Below are positions 15,409-23,167 of a stretch of 64,000 nucleotides of DNA, in pieces. Source of the DNA: JBFWNG01 sp050251195. Lineage in GTDB: Bacteria; Bdellovibrionota_B; Oligoflexia; Oligoflexales; Oligoflexaceae. The notes below the pieces were generated by a model. The model had not been told where the DNA came from. It saw only the letters and a list, made by a program, of their open reading frames with translations, and made no database searches. Positions within the stretch are counted from its first letter, which is position 1; the number at the start of each line of letters is the position of its first letter. The stretch is from NCBI GenBank assembly GCA_050251195.1, contig JBFWNG010000001.1, positions 186,001 to 250,000 of the forward strand, in the 5' to 3' direction. Position numbers and translations under genes: made by a program.

Positions 15409-16404
15409 ATGCCGATCAGACAGGTGAAGGAAAGCAACCTAGGCACGGCAATGGGAGTGCGTTTGTCAGCTATTGCGCAACCGTTCAAGAACTACAAAGT
15501 TATTACTGAGATCGGCGAAGGCGGTCTCGGCCAAGTCTATAAGGCCATAGACTTGCGGAGCGGACGCGTTGTCGCCATAAAAGTTCTTCACAACAGATTT
15601 CAAACCAACACCAGATTTTTGGGGATTTTCCACAAAGAGTTGCTCATCGTGTCGCGGCTGAAACATAAGCATATCGTGGAGTCGATCGATTCCAGCTTCC
15701 GACCGCCGCTCTGTTACATAGTAAGCGAATTCATCGACGGTTGGTCTTTGCATGCGTTGATGAAGAAAATAAATATATTCCCGCCTCTTATCGCACTGTC
15801 GATCGCCATCGACATACTCCAAGGGATCGACTACCTGCATTTGCACGACACGATTCACGCCGATCTTTCAAGTGCCAACGTCATGATCGAAAAGACGGGG
15901 AGGGTTCTCGTAACAGATTTTGGACTCGCTTGTCAGGATGCGGTGGAAGACCATCGCAACTATATGGTCGGAACTCCCGGTTTTTATTCTCCCGAACACG
16001 TGGGAGATACGGCGATCGTGCCGCAATCCGATCTTTACTGTGTCGCTCTACTTATTTATCAGATGATGACGGGGACAAAGGCAGTACCGGCAAGCAAGAA
16101 TCGCAAGGAGATTCTGTCGTTCATGAAAAAAATCAATTTCTCTCGCATCAGTTGTTCGGATATCAAGCTGCAGTTTCTTATGCGCCGTTTTCTCAAGAAG
16201 GCTTTAAAACAAAAGTCGTCAAGACGCTTTACCACCGCTGAGGAAATGCTGATTGCGATTTATAAAATCCTGCGCAGCTACGACATCAGATACACGCGCT
16301 ACGCTATTCATCAGTTTTTGTCAGATCAAAAACTCACGCAAAGAAATCCGAGACGACCCAGCCAAAACATCTATCAGGGCGCCTTGGCAAAACCAAAGGC
16401 CTAG
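15409..16404 (+). CDS. Serine/threonine protein kinase, single domain, non-RD
   Basis: A ~331-residue Hanks-type kinase. The glycine loop GEGGLGQVYKA, catalytic lysine (VAIKVL), alpha-C glutamate (KELLIVSRL), DFG (TDFGLA) and GTPGFYSPEH activation segment are all present. The catalytic loop reads HADLSSAN instead of HRDLKPEN, so Asp and Asn are kept, Arg is missing (non-RD), and the usual loop lysine is serine. There is no transmembrane or sensor domain after the kinase, only a basic tail. The frame extends to a TTG at 15355; I prefer the ATG at 15409, though the ribosome-binding site is weak. Its last four bases overlap the convergent glycosyltransferase gene. Confidence 0.85.
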   Translation: MPIRQVKESNLGTAMGVRLSAIAQPFKNYKVITEIGEGGLGQVYKAIDLRSGRVVAIKVLHNRFQTNTRFLGIFHKELLIVSRLKHKHIVESIDSSFRPPLCYIVSEFIDGWSLHALMKKINIFPPLIALSIAIDILQGIDYLHLHDTIHADLSSANVMIEKTGRVLVTDFGLACQDAVEDHRNYMVGTPGFYSPEHVGDTAIVPQSDLYCVALLIYQMMTGTKAVPASKNRKEILSFMKKINFSRISCSDIKLQFLMRRFLKKALKQKSSRRFTTAEEMLIAIYKILRSYDIRYTRYAIHQFLSDQKLTQRNPRRPSQNIYQGALAKPKA

Positions 16405-18011
16405 TCGACAACGTAGCGTGCAACGAGCCATTCATGGAAGGGCTCACAGGTCTCATAATTCGCGATTGCTTGCTCCCTGGACAACAACTGAAGGTCTCCG
16501 TCTTTACAGTCCAGGATTTTCTCCAAAGAGGTGAGGCGAAAGCCCGAAAATCTTGGCGGCACCGCCTGATTAAGCAGAAGGAGAAAGCTTCCGCGTTTTT
16601 CTAAATCGATTTTGTCGTAGAAGGCAAACGACGGATTTCTGGTTAGTTCGGAATGGCGCGTGATGAGAGGGAGTTGTTGGATATTTGTGCGAGGGGAAGC
16701 CAAAGATAGCATGGAAACGGTCTGGTAAGTATCGGCAAAGAGCGGATCCCCAAGCTGAGAAACATACGTAGCAAGATGGTTAAAGCCGTGAATTTCTTTG
16801 GCCACCCTGTTAGATTTGGTGTTTGTTATGACGCCTCTTTCAAGACCAAATCCGTATCCCGCTACCGCCAAGACGAGCGCAAGGTTGAGGGCAAAACAGG
16901 CGGAAATGACTTTCTTGCTGTTCAAAGGTAGCGAAGCCAGCCAAGGCGCTACGCTTAAAAGATAGAAACCCGACCAATTCGCTTCGACGCCCTGAAACAG
17001 GTTGATGGTAAAGAAGATCCCCAAAGTAAAGACAATGGCAAAGAAATGGAGTTTGCCTTCTGGCGAACTGAAAACCCCCGCCACATTCCCATTCCGTTTG
17101 CGGATTCGAACGAGCGAGAGCGCAACGGGAATCAAAAGAAATGCTAGTAAACCGGGCTGTGCGGTTGAGAAATCGAGCGCGCGCGTCACGATTTGCTCAA
17201 TTTCTGATTTTTTCCGTTTTGGCTTTTCGGGTTTCTTGGGAAAGAAGACGCTGGCCTGCATGTATTCCGACGATATCGGAGGAGCCACTTTCGGAACCGG
17301 CAAGTTGGATTGCAAGTCCGCCACTTCGTGGCTTCCTGCAAAGCCGTGGTTCATCTGGAATCGAAACGTGACCCAATCGTTCTGAGCATTCCAGGCGAGG
17401 TGAGGCGCTATCACGAGCAAGCAGGCGACCCCGCCAAGTATTGGCCACGGCGAACGAAAAAGGCGCTTGCTCTTAAGAAGAGTCAGCAAGAAAATGGGGC
17501 CGATGAGAAGCATGAGATATTTGGACCAAAGACCCGCGCCGCAAGCTAGGCCTGCCGTAACCCACCGCTTGGGATCTCGCTTGATGGCCACGGTTGCTTC
17601 GTGGAGCGCAATGATCCACATGAGAACGAACGGGCCATCCGGCAACGCCAAAAAACCGATCGGCAGCACAAAGAGGTTGGCGTGAGCGAGGATTTGGGCA
17701 TAGACCAGTTGCGAGTCTTTCAAACCCAATTCGCGAAAGGTTTTTGCGGTAATTGGGAAAGCTAAGCAAAGCGCAATGAATGATCCCATCCTTATGAGAT
17801 GGTCGTTGGCGAAATTATGAAATGGCGCTATGAGCCAGGCCACCATCGGTGGATGATCTAGATACCCCAAAGCCGGAAAGAATGACCACATTCGATAGTA
17901 GGCTTCGTCCTGGGTGATCGGAAGAAGAAAAAGTGCCGCAAGCCTCACCATGGATAGCGCCATGAATACGAGCCAAAGTTGGCGAGTTTGCTCGGGCTTT
18001 GGTTTTGACAT
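16401..18011 (-). CDS. GT39/ArnT-like membrane glycosyltransferase
   Basis: A 536-residue integral membrane protein with about ten predicted helices. It resembles GT39-family transferases that move a sugar from a polyprenyl-phosphate donor onto protein or lipid. The first periplasmic loop has the catalytic-type acidic pair in ITQDEAYY, followed by GYLDHPPMVAW, typical of this family. A basic cytoplasmic loop (PKKPEKPKRKKSE) interrupts the helices, and the C-terminal ~130 residues are soluble and probably periplasmic. It starts two bases after recD2 ends and is probably cotranscribed, although no functional link is obvious. Acceptor unknown. Confidence 0.8.
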   Translation of the reverse strand: MSKPKPEQTRQLWLVFMALSMVRLAALFLLPITQDEAYYRMWSFFPALGYLDHPPMVAWLIAPFHNFANDHLIRMGSFIALCLAFPITAKTFRELGLKDSQLVYAQILAHANLFVLPIGFLALPDGPFVLMWIIALHEATVAIKRDPKRWVTAGLACGAGLWSKYLMLLIGPIFLLTLLKSKRLFRSPWPILGGVACLLVIAPHLAWNAQNDWVTFRFQMNHGFAGSHEVADLQSNLPVPKVAPPISSEYMQASVFFPKKPEKPKRKKSEIEQIVTRALDFSTAQPGLLAFLLIPVALSLVRIRKRNGNVAGVFSSPEGKLHFFAIVFTLGIFFTINLFQGVEANWSGFYLLSVAPWLASLPLNSKKVISACFALNLALVLAVAGYGFGLERGVITNTKSNRVAKEIHGFNHLATYVSQLGDPLFADTYQTVSMLSLASPRTNIQQLPLITRHSELTRNPSFAFYDKIDLEKRGSFLLLLNQAVPPRFSGFRLTSLEKILDCKDGDLQLLSREQAIANYETCEPFHEWLVARYVVD

Positions 18012-18013
18012 TC

Positions 18014-20194
18014 TTAATCCTGTAGAAGGTCTTTGAGAAGGGTTTGTCGCGCGTTGCTGGTTTCGTTGCGAATTGCCAGGCTCAAAGCCTTTTTCGAACC
18101 TACAAAAATGGCAAGTTTCTTCGCCCTAGTCAGAGCCGTATAAATGAGATTCCTTTGCAACATGATGTAATGTTGGGTGGACAAAGGGATGATCACGACC
18201 GGAAACTCGCTGCCTTGTGACTTGTGGATGGTAATGGCATAAGCAAGCTTCAAGGAATATGTCGCTTCACCTTCGATTTGAACGAGCCTGTCCCCAAATG
18301 AAACCGATAGTTTGTTTTTGGATTTGACGGCGCTCTGAATAGTGCCGATGTCGCCGTTAAACACGCCGAGTTCGTAATCATTGACGGTCTGAATGACTTT
18401 ATCCAGAGGGTAAAACGTCACGATGTCGTTGTCCTTTGGATCGGTATTTTTAGCGTGCGGATTGACGGCTCGTTGCAACAGTGCGTTAAGATTCTTTGTT
18501 CCGAGCATTCCTTGATTCATCGGAGTCAGGATTTGAATGTCCTGAACAGGATCAAAATCTCTTTGGCGTGGGAGGATTTCGGTCGCCAGTCTCACGACGG
18601 CATCCGCTATTTTCTCAGGTTCTTCGATTTCTATGAAGCGGCAATCGCTCTCTTTGGAATTTAAGAATACCGGCATTTCGTTGCTGTTTATCTTGTGCGC
18701 GTTCTCGATGATTTGCGATTGCTTGGCCTGACGGAATATTTTTGTGAGCTTTGAGACTGGTACGAATTCCGATGCTATGAGGTCACCCAAGAAATTGCCC
18801 GCACCCACGCTCGGCAATTGATCGCTGTCTCCGATGAAGATCAGCTGACATTCAGGCGCAATGGCGCTCAACAAGCTTGCCGCGACTTCCACGTCGAGCA
18901 TCGACGACTCGTCAACGACGACCACGTTGGCATCAAGCGGGTTGGAAAGGTTTCGAACAAACGTTCCGTTTTGGGGCGACCATTCAAGCAGCCTATGGAT
19001 CGTTGACGCTTCCACATCGGCGACTTCCGACAATCTTTGCGCGGCTCGTCCGGTAGGCGCGCAAAGGACAATTTTTTTGCCCGCGCGTTTAAGAAAACGA
19101 ATAAGCGTGTTGACGGTTGTGGTTTTTCCTACCCCAGGACCGCCGGTCAGTACCGACACCCGACTGGTCACCAAAGTTTTCACCGCGGACATTTGTTCGT
19201 CGGTTAGGGGAAACTCCACCGTCTTCAAGAACGCTTTAAGGGTTTCGGCAACGGCAGCCGTGTTCGGGACAGGAGTTTGGGAAAGCGCTTGCAGCCTCTC
19301 TGCGATGGTTCGTTCCGCATGATAGAGACGCGGCAATTGATGAATAGGCGTTTTGCCCGGCCTTGTTTCTGAAAACAGGAGGTGAACGAGGTTGAGCTGA
19401 CCGATACAAGCGTTGAGTTTTAAAGTAAGAGCGTCCTCCGATATCTTGAGCAGTTCCGTCAAAAAATTGGTGAGCTGCTCCGTCGTCAAATAACAATGGC
19501 CGCGATCCTCTGCGTTTCGTAGAGCGTGCAACAGAGCGGCCTTGATGCGTTCGTCTGAGTCCGCTTTCACGCCGAGCTTTGTAGCAATCTTGTCGGCAAT
19601 GGTAAATCCGATGCCCCTTATTTCCCAGGATAGTCGATACGGGTTGGTTGCTACCGCCTCCTTAGCTTCGGGACCGTAGGCTCGAATTATCTTTGTGATC
19701 AGATGCGGCGCAATTTCTAGATCAAACAGAAAAAGCTCTGCTTCGCGATTGCCCTTGTTTCTGGACCAGGCGTCGACAATCGCTTTGACTTTTTTTCGTC
19801 CTATGGACGGTACTTCGTGGAGGCGGTCAGGCTCATTGTCGAGAACGTCGACAAGTTGGTCCCCAAAAAAAGTTACTATTTTTTGAGCTGTCTTGGGTCC
19901 AATGCCTTGAACCAATCTCGACGACAAATAGTTCTTGAGACCCTGTCGGCTTTGAACGGGTACTTTTCGAGTCGCCTGGAACTGAAGTCCGTAGGTTTTG
20001 TGAGTGATCCATTTGCCGGATAGCTCGACATATTCGCCCGCATCCAGAGACGGGAAGTTTCCGGTGACAACCACAGGCAGTCCGTTGGCCCGGCGGAGTC
20101 TAGCTACGGTGAACCCATTGATCTCATTATGGAAATTTATCTTATCGATCTCCCCTTGGATGAGATCCAGATTTTCCTGCCCTTGGTCCGTCAA
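18014..20194 (-). CDS. recD2: RecD2-type DNA helicase
   Basis: A 726-residue superfamily 1B 5'-3' helicase of the RecD-like group that works without RecBC. The N-terminal extension has an OB-like region and helix-hairpin-helix segments (VQGIGPKTAQKIV, VPSIGRKKVKAIV). The motor domain has Walker A GGPGVGKTTT near residue 350, the DEAD-like box VVDESSML, and C-terminal motifs HKSQGSEF and YTALTRAK. Length matches the ~720-740 usual for RecD2. The start is TTG at 20192-20194 after a weak AGGG; no in-frame ATG lies nearby. Its role is in DNA repair and replication-fork processing. Confidence 0.9.
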   Translation of the reverse strand: MTDQGQENLDLIQGEIDKINFHNEINGFTVARLRRANGLPVVVTGNFPSLDAGEYVELSGKWITHKTYGLQFQATRKVPVQSRQGLKNYLSSRLVQGIGPKTAQKIVTFFGDQLVDVLDNEPDRLHEVPSIGRKKVKAIVDAWSRNKGNREAELFLFDLEIAPHLITKIIRAYGPEAKEAVATNPYRLSWEIRGIGFTIADKIATKLGVKADSDERIKAALLHALRNAEDRGHCYLTTEQLTNFLTELLKISEDALTLKLNACIGQLNLVHLLFSETRPGKTPIHQLPRLYHAERTIAERLQALSQTPVPNTAAVAETLKAFLKTVEFPLTDEQMSAVKTLVTSRVSVLTGGPGVGKTTTVNTLIRFLKRAGKKIVLCAPTGRAAQRLSEVADVEASTIHRLLEWSPQNGTFVRNLSNPLDANVVVVDESSMLDVEVAASLLSAIAPECQLIFIGDSDQLPSVGAGNFLGDLIASEFVPVSKLTKIFRQAKQSQIIENAHKINSNEMPVFLNSKESDCRFIEIEEPEKIADAVVRLATEILPRQRDFDPVQDIQILTPMNQGMLGTKNLNALLQRAVNPHAKNTDPKDNDIVTFYPLDKVIQTVNDYELGVFNGDIGTIQSAVKSKNKLSVSFGDRLVQIEGEATYSLKLAYAITIHKSQGSEFPVVIIPLSTQHYIMLQRNLIYTALTRAKKLAIFVGSKKALSLAIRNETSNARQTLLKDLLQD

Positions 20195-20326
20195 AAATGC
20201 CGCCCTGCGTAAGATTTCCGTGCGTATTCCTATGGTTAAAGGGGTAACAAAATCTCAGATAGGTATGCAAGGGATTTAATGCCAATTTCATATTTGTCAT
20301 TTTAGAATGATAGCAAATTTCCTTGT

Positions 20327-20339
20327 TTGAGGTCCTCAA
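20327..20339. promoter_or_regulatory. Small inverted repeat upstream of hpf
   Basis: TTGAGG and CCTCAA flank one base in the gap between the divergent recD2 and hpf genes. It could be an operator. A short open frame with CxxC (MKKCSACQN) at 20394 lies between it and hpf but has a poorly placed ribosome-binding site. Confidence 0.25.
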
Positions 20340-20446
20340 GTGCCGATAAGTCTTAGAGAGGAAAGGAGGTAAGGCCCAAGAGGCTCTCAAGTGATGAAAA
20401 AATGTAGTGCTTGCCAAAATTAATTGAATTATTCTGGAGGTTTAGC

Positions 20447-20866
20447 ATGCGGTTTCAGTTTTCTTTTAAGCATATGGAAGTGTCACCCGCTCTTCAACAG
20501 TACACGGAAGAAAAAGTAAAGGCGCAGATCGATAAATTTGTCACAAAACCCATTGAAGCAAACGTCACGTTCTCGGTTGATAAACATATGCATCGTGCCC
20601 ATCTGGCGCTTTTTGGCGGCGACGGATTCACCGTGCAGGTGGAGCACATTTGCCCGGATATGTACGGATCAGTCGACAAGCTCGTCGACAAATTGGCTAT
20701 CAAACTTAGAAAAGTGAAAGACAAAATCAAAGAACACAAAGGCAAACCTGGCACCAAGGGTCTCGGCATGAGAGCTCAAGAGCCAGAGGTCAACTATAGC
20801 AATTCAGAAATCGATGCAGAGGACATCGTGAAGTATGAACAGCGCCGAAAACGAGCTGCTGGCTAA
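20447..20866 (+). CDS. hpf: Ribosome hibernation-promoting factor/RaiA family
   Basis: A 139-residue HPF/YfiA-family protein that binds the 30S decoding centre and silences or dimerises ribosomes in stationary phase. The beta-alpha-beta-beta-beta-alpha fold is recognisable: FSFKHMEVSPALQQYTEEKV, a central strand region, then DMYGSVDKLVDKLAIKLRKVKDKIKEH with its basic helix. It is longer than E. coli HPF (95) but lacks the long-HPF dimerisation domain; the extra 40 residues are acidic/basic tail. I chose the ATG at 20447, eight bases after TGGAGG, over an upstream frame extension. A strong terminator follows. Confidence 0.9.
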   Translation: MRFQFSFKHMEVSPALQQYTEEKVKAQIDKFVTKPIEANVTFSVDKHMHRAHLALFGGDGFTVQVEHICPDMYGSVDKLVDKLAIKLRKVKDKIKEHKGKPGTKGLGMRAQEPEVNYSNSEIDAEDIVKYEQRRKRAAG

Positions 20867-20890
20867 ACATAAAATATAATAACGAAAAGA

Positions 20891-20919
20891 AGGCCTCCCT
20901 TGGGAGGCCTTTTTGTTTT
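20891..20919. terminator. Rho-independent terminator, bidirectional
   Basis: Perfect 9-bp stem AGGCCTCCC/GGGAGGCCT with a two-base loop, followed by TTTTGTTTT on the plus strand and preceded by an A-rich run, so it can end both hpf and the convergent zinc-finger gene. Confidence 0.9.
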
Positions 20920-21618
20920 CTAAATAAGCTCCAGCCCGGTTCCGTCAAAGTGGCTGCCGAAGCACTTGTCAACTTCGCTCTTCGTAAAATACTGCTCCGC
21001 GCAATAAGCGCATTCGTATTTAGCGCCTTTTCGAAAGAAGGGTTTTTTCCAATGATCCTTGGAACGCCTTTTGGTCTTTTCGCCGCCCTCTTGCTTTGGT
21101 TTCGGAGGCGGAGCCTGTTGTTTTTCGTCGGCGGGCACTATCTCTTGAAGCTCAGGTATGGATGTGAGATCCGGCGGCATGGTCGCCGCGGGAGCGGGGA
21201 CTCCGGAGACGCCGCGCCTTAGATTGAGTTTAGGTTTGATCTTTGCCCCACCCTGAAGCGTCCTTGGTTTTCGTCTCGCTACTGCTATCACCGGAAGTTT
21301 AAGAGTGGCGAGTTCCTGCTGGTGCGCCGCGTTTGCCCTTTTTTTACAGTCCTTGGCGCAGTGCAGAGCTTCGGGCTCGTTGGTATAATCGCGCGAGCAG
21401 AATATGCAGCGGTAGCGCATTCCATGACCGACCTGTTTTCTTATTTGTACGGGATGAGAGGCAAGCGCGTCGTTCCAGCACGCGTTAAGACACCCGCGAG
21501 CTTCTTCAACAGTGTCATAAATATTCTTGCACAGGCCGCAAACAAAAGTTCCGCTTTGTGGAATAACTTTTCTAATAAGCGGAGGCGAGAATATCGCTCT
21601 TTTGCCTGGGGCGTTCAT
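20920..21618 (-). CDS. Three-module CxxC zinc-finger protein
   Basis: A 232-residue basic protein that I do not recognise as a named family. Three copies of one module are visible: FVCGLCKNIYDTVEEARGC...C, YRCIFCSRDYTNEPEALHC...C and YECAYCAEQYFTKSEVDKC...H. Each has CxxC, an aromatic, an acidic helix start, then C and C/H four residues apart, so each should bind one zinc. Modules one and two are adjacent. The third is at the C-terminus, after a proline/lysine-rich, probably disordered linker (about residues 115-190) with HWKKPFFRK before it. Nucleic-acid or ribosome binding is plausible. It is convergent with hpf. Confidence 0.75.
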   Translation of the reverse strand: MNAPGKRAIFSPPLIRKVIPQSGTFVCGLCKNIYDTVEEARGCLNACWNDALASHPVQIRKQVGHGMRYRCIFCSRDYTNEPEALHCAKDCKKRANAAHQQELATLKLPVIAVARRKPRTLQGGAKIKPKLNLRRGVSGVPAPAATMPPDLTSIPELQEIVPADEKQQAPPPKPKQEGGEKTKRRSKDHWKKPFFRKGAKYECAYCAEQYFTKSEVDKCFGSHFDGTGLELI

Positions 21619-21660
21619 CCCATTCTCCTCAGGTGGTTCCTCTGATAAATCGTATCAAAA

Positions 21661-22395
21661 TTATACACCTAGCCAGGTTGATAAGTACACAACAAGAGAG
21701 TAGCCCTTGAGCCGGCCGCGATCTCGTCGTGGTTCGAATGTGGATTTAGGAGCGGGTTCCTCTGGGGTAGGTTCGGGCTTTATTTCCTCTCTATACCTTA
21801 GATCGTACTTTGCCAAAATTGGCGCGGAGATTCCGAGTGTTAGAAAGTAGCCTTCGATTCGCGTGACGAGGTTCTCCGATTTGTTGTCATTGGGACGAGC
21901 TGGTTTGAGAACGCAAAAAACCATGCCGGAAAAAACCGAGAAGTTGTTGATTTTCATCCGAACCGTTTTATCGTCGTTGTTGTCGTCGGATTTGCCGACA
22001 ATGTCGCTATAGGTTAAACCCAGTGCGAGGCCGGACGCACCGGAGTTCTTGCGAAGTGTTGGCTCAAAAGTGTAGCCAAGATTCACGCTGCCGCCTGTTC
22101 CAGCAAAATCAAGTTCCGACGTGCTCTTTCGAAGCTTGAACGGTCCTGAAAATATGTCCAGCGTTGTATTGACGAACCACTTCTGGTCGATATGACCATA
22201 GCCAAGTTGTACAGCTGTGCTGATTCCTTTGAGGTTGTTTTCTTCGTCAGACCTCAAATCATGGTGGATAGCGTAGGCCCCGAAGGTCCAAGCTCCCTTT
22301 TTCTCTCCTGAAGGTTCCGCCCAACAGTATTGGGCTATTCCGCAAGTAATGAGCACAGCGGCAAAACGGAAATTTAATGCGACATCACGCAACAT
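21661..22395 (-). CDS. Predicted outer-membrane beta-barrel protein
   Basis: A 244-residue protein with a signal peptide (FAAVLITCGIAQYCWA) and alternating-residue strands rich in Gly, Tyr and Phe (STAVQLGYGHI, SVNLGYTF, LALGLTYSDI) typical of small porin-like barrels. A proline/glutamate stretch (KPEPTPEEPAPK) precedes a final strand-like segment. Its start overlaps the tatC stop by 11 bases, so it is probably cotranscribed downstream of polA-tatC. No specific function is indicated. Confidence 0.65.
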   Translation of the reverse strand: MLRDVALNFRFAAVLITCGIAQYCWAEPSGEKKGAWTFGAYAIHHDLRSDEENNLKGISTAVQLGYGHIDQKWFVNTTLDIFSGPFKLRKSTSELDFAGTGGSVNLGYTFEPTLRKNSGASGLALGLTYSDIVGKSDDNNDDKTVRMKINNFSVFSGMVFCVLKPARPNDNKSENLVTRIEGYFLTLGISAPILAKYDLRYREEIKPEPTPEEPAPKSTFEPRRDRGRLKGYSLVVYLSTWLGV

Positions 22396-23164
22396 TCTTT
22401 GGTTCGCGCTTAATCAGACTTATCATGAGAATGGACGCTTCGTACATTAAGTATGTTGGAATCGCCAATGCCATCTGCGACAGCGGGTCTGGCGGTGTAA
22501 GAACCGCGGCGACGATGAGAATGATGACAATGATAATTTTTCGATTTGCGCGCAGCATTTGCGCGTCTATGAGGTCAATCATAGCCAGAAGCACGAGGAC
22601 GAGAGGCGTTTCAAAGACAGCGCCGAAAGCAAAGAGCAGCATGATTATCAAGTTAAGATAATCGCTGATCGTGATGATCGGAATGCCTATCTCCAAACCT
22701 AACGCTATCAGATACTTTAAGGTGAGCGGCAACATGAAGTAAAAGCAAAACGCAACGCCCGCGCCAAATAGCGTAAGGGAACTTAGGATGAAAGGGAAAA
22801 TATATTTTCGCTCTTGAGGATAAAGAGCGGGTTCGACAAATTTCCAAAAATGATAAATCCAAATAGGCGCGCCGATAACAATAGCAGCTAGCATTGAAAC
22901 CTTGATGTTTGCGACAAAGACTTCCATCGGTCCGGTGAAGTGTAGCTGGGCTTGATTTTCCGGGAAAGCAACAAGCAAGGGTTCTTTCAGAAAGTTAATG
23001 ATAGGGTTGGCAAATGCAAAGGCGCCCAGAAACAAAACGCCTATCGAGGAAATGCTCTTGATCAGTCGACTTCGCAACTCATCCAAGTGTTCCCAAAGCG
23101 ACATGGCCTTCGGGTCATTTTTACCGTGTGGGCCTTCGAGCAAAGGTTGATTGTTGTTTTGCAT
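22385..23164 (-). CDS. tatC: Twin-arginine translocase subunit TatC
   Basis: A 259-residue inner-membrane protein with six predicted helices, the receptor for twin-arginine signal peptides of folded exported proteins. The N-terminal cytoplasmic signature LWEHLDELRSRL and the first-loop/TM3 region FWKFVEPALYPQERKY, including the key glutamate, are intact, as is TPPDPLSQ before the last helices. It follows polA by three bases and overlaps the barrel-protein gene. No tatA or tatB gene is adjacent, so those must lie elsewhere. Confidence 0.95.
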   Translation of the reverse strand: MQNNNQPLLEGPHGKNDPKAMSLWEHLDELRSRLIKSISSIGVLFLGAFAFANPIINFLKEPLLVAFPENQAQLHFTGPMEVFVANIKVSMLAAIVIGAPIWIYHFWKFVEPALYPQERKYIFPFILSSLTLFGAGVAFCFYFMLPLTLKYLIALGLEIGIPIITISDYLNLIIMLLFAFGAVFETPLVLVLLAMIDLIDAQMLRANRKIIIVIILIVAAVLTPPDPLSQMALAIPTYLMYEASILMISLIKREPKNVA

Positions 23165-23167
23165 TAA

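Noticed and set aside
16401..16404. Four-base overlap of kinase and glycosyltransferase genes as evidence of an operon
   Set aside because: The genes converge from opposite strands, so they cannot be cotranscribed.
20394..20423. Tiny frame encoding MKKCSACQN upstream of hpf
   Set aside because: Strong Shine-Dalgarno at 20362 is about 22 bases away and nothing supports expression; noted only as a possible leader.
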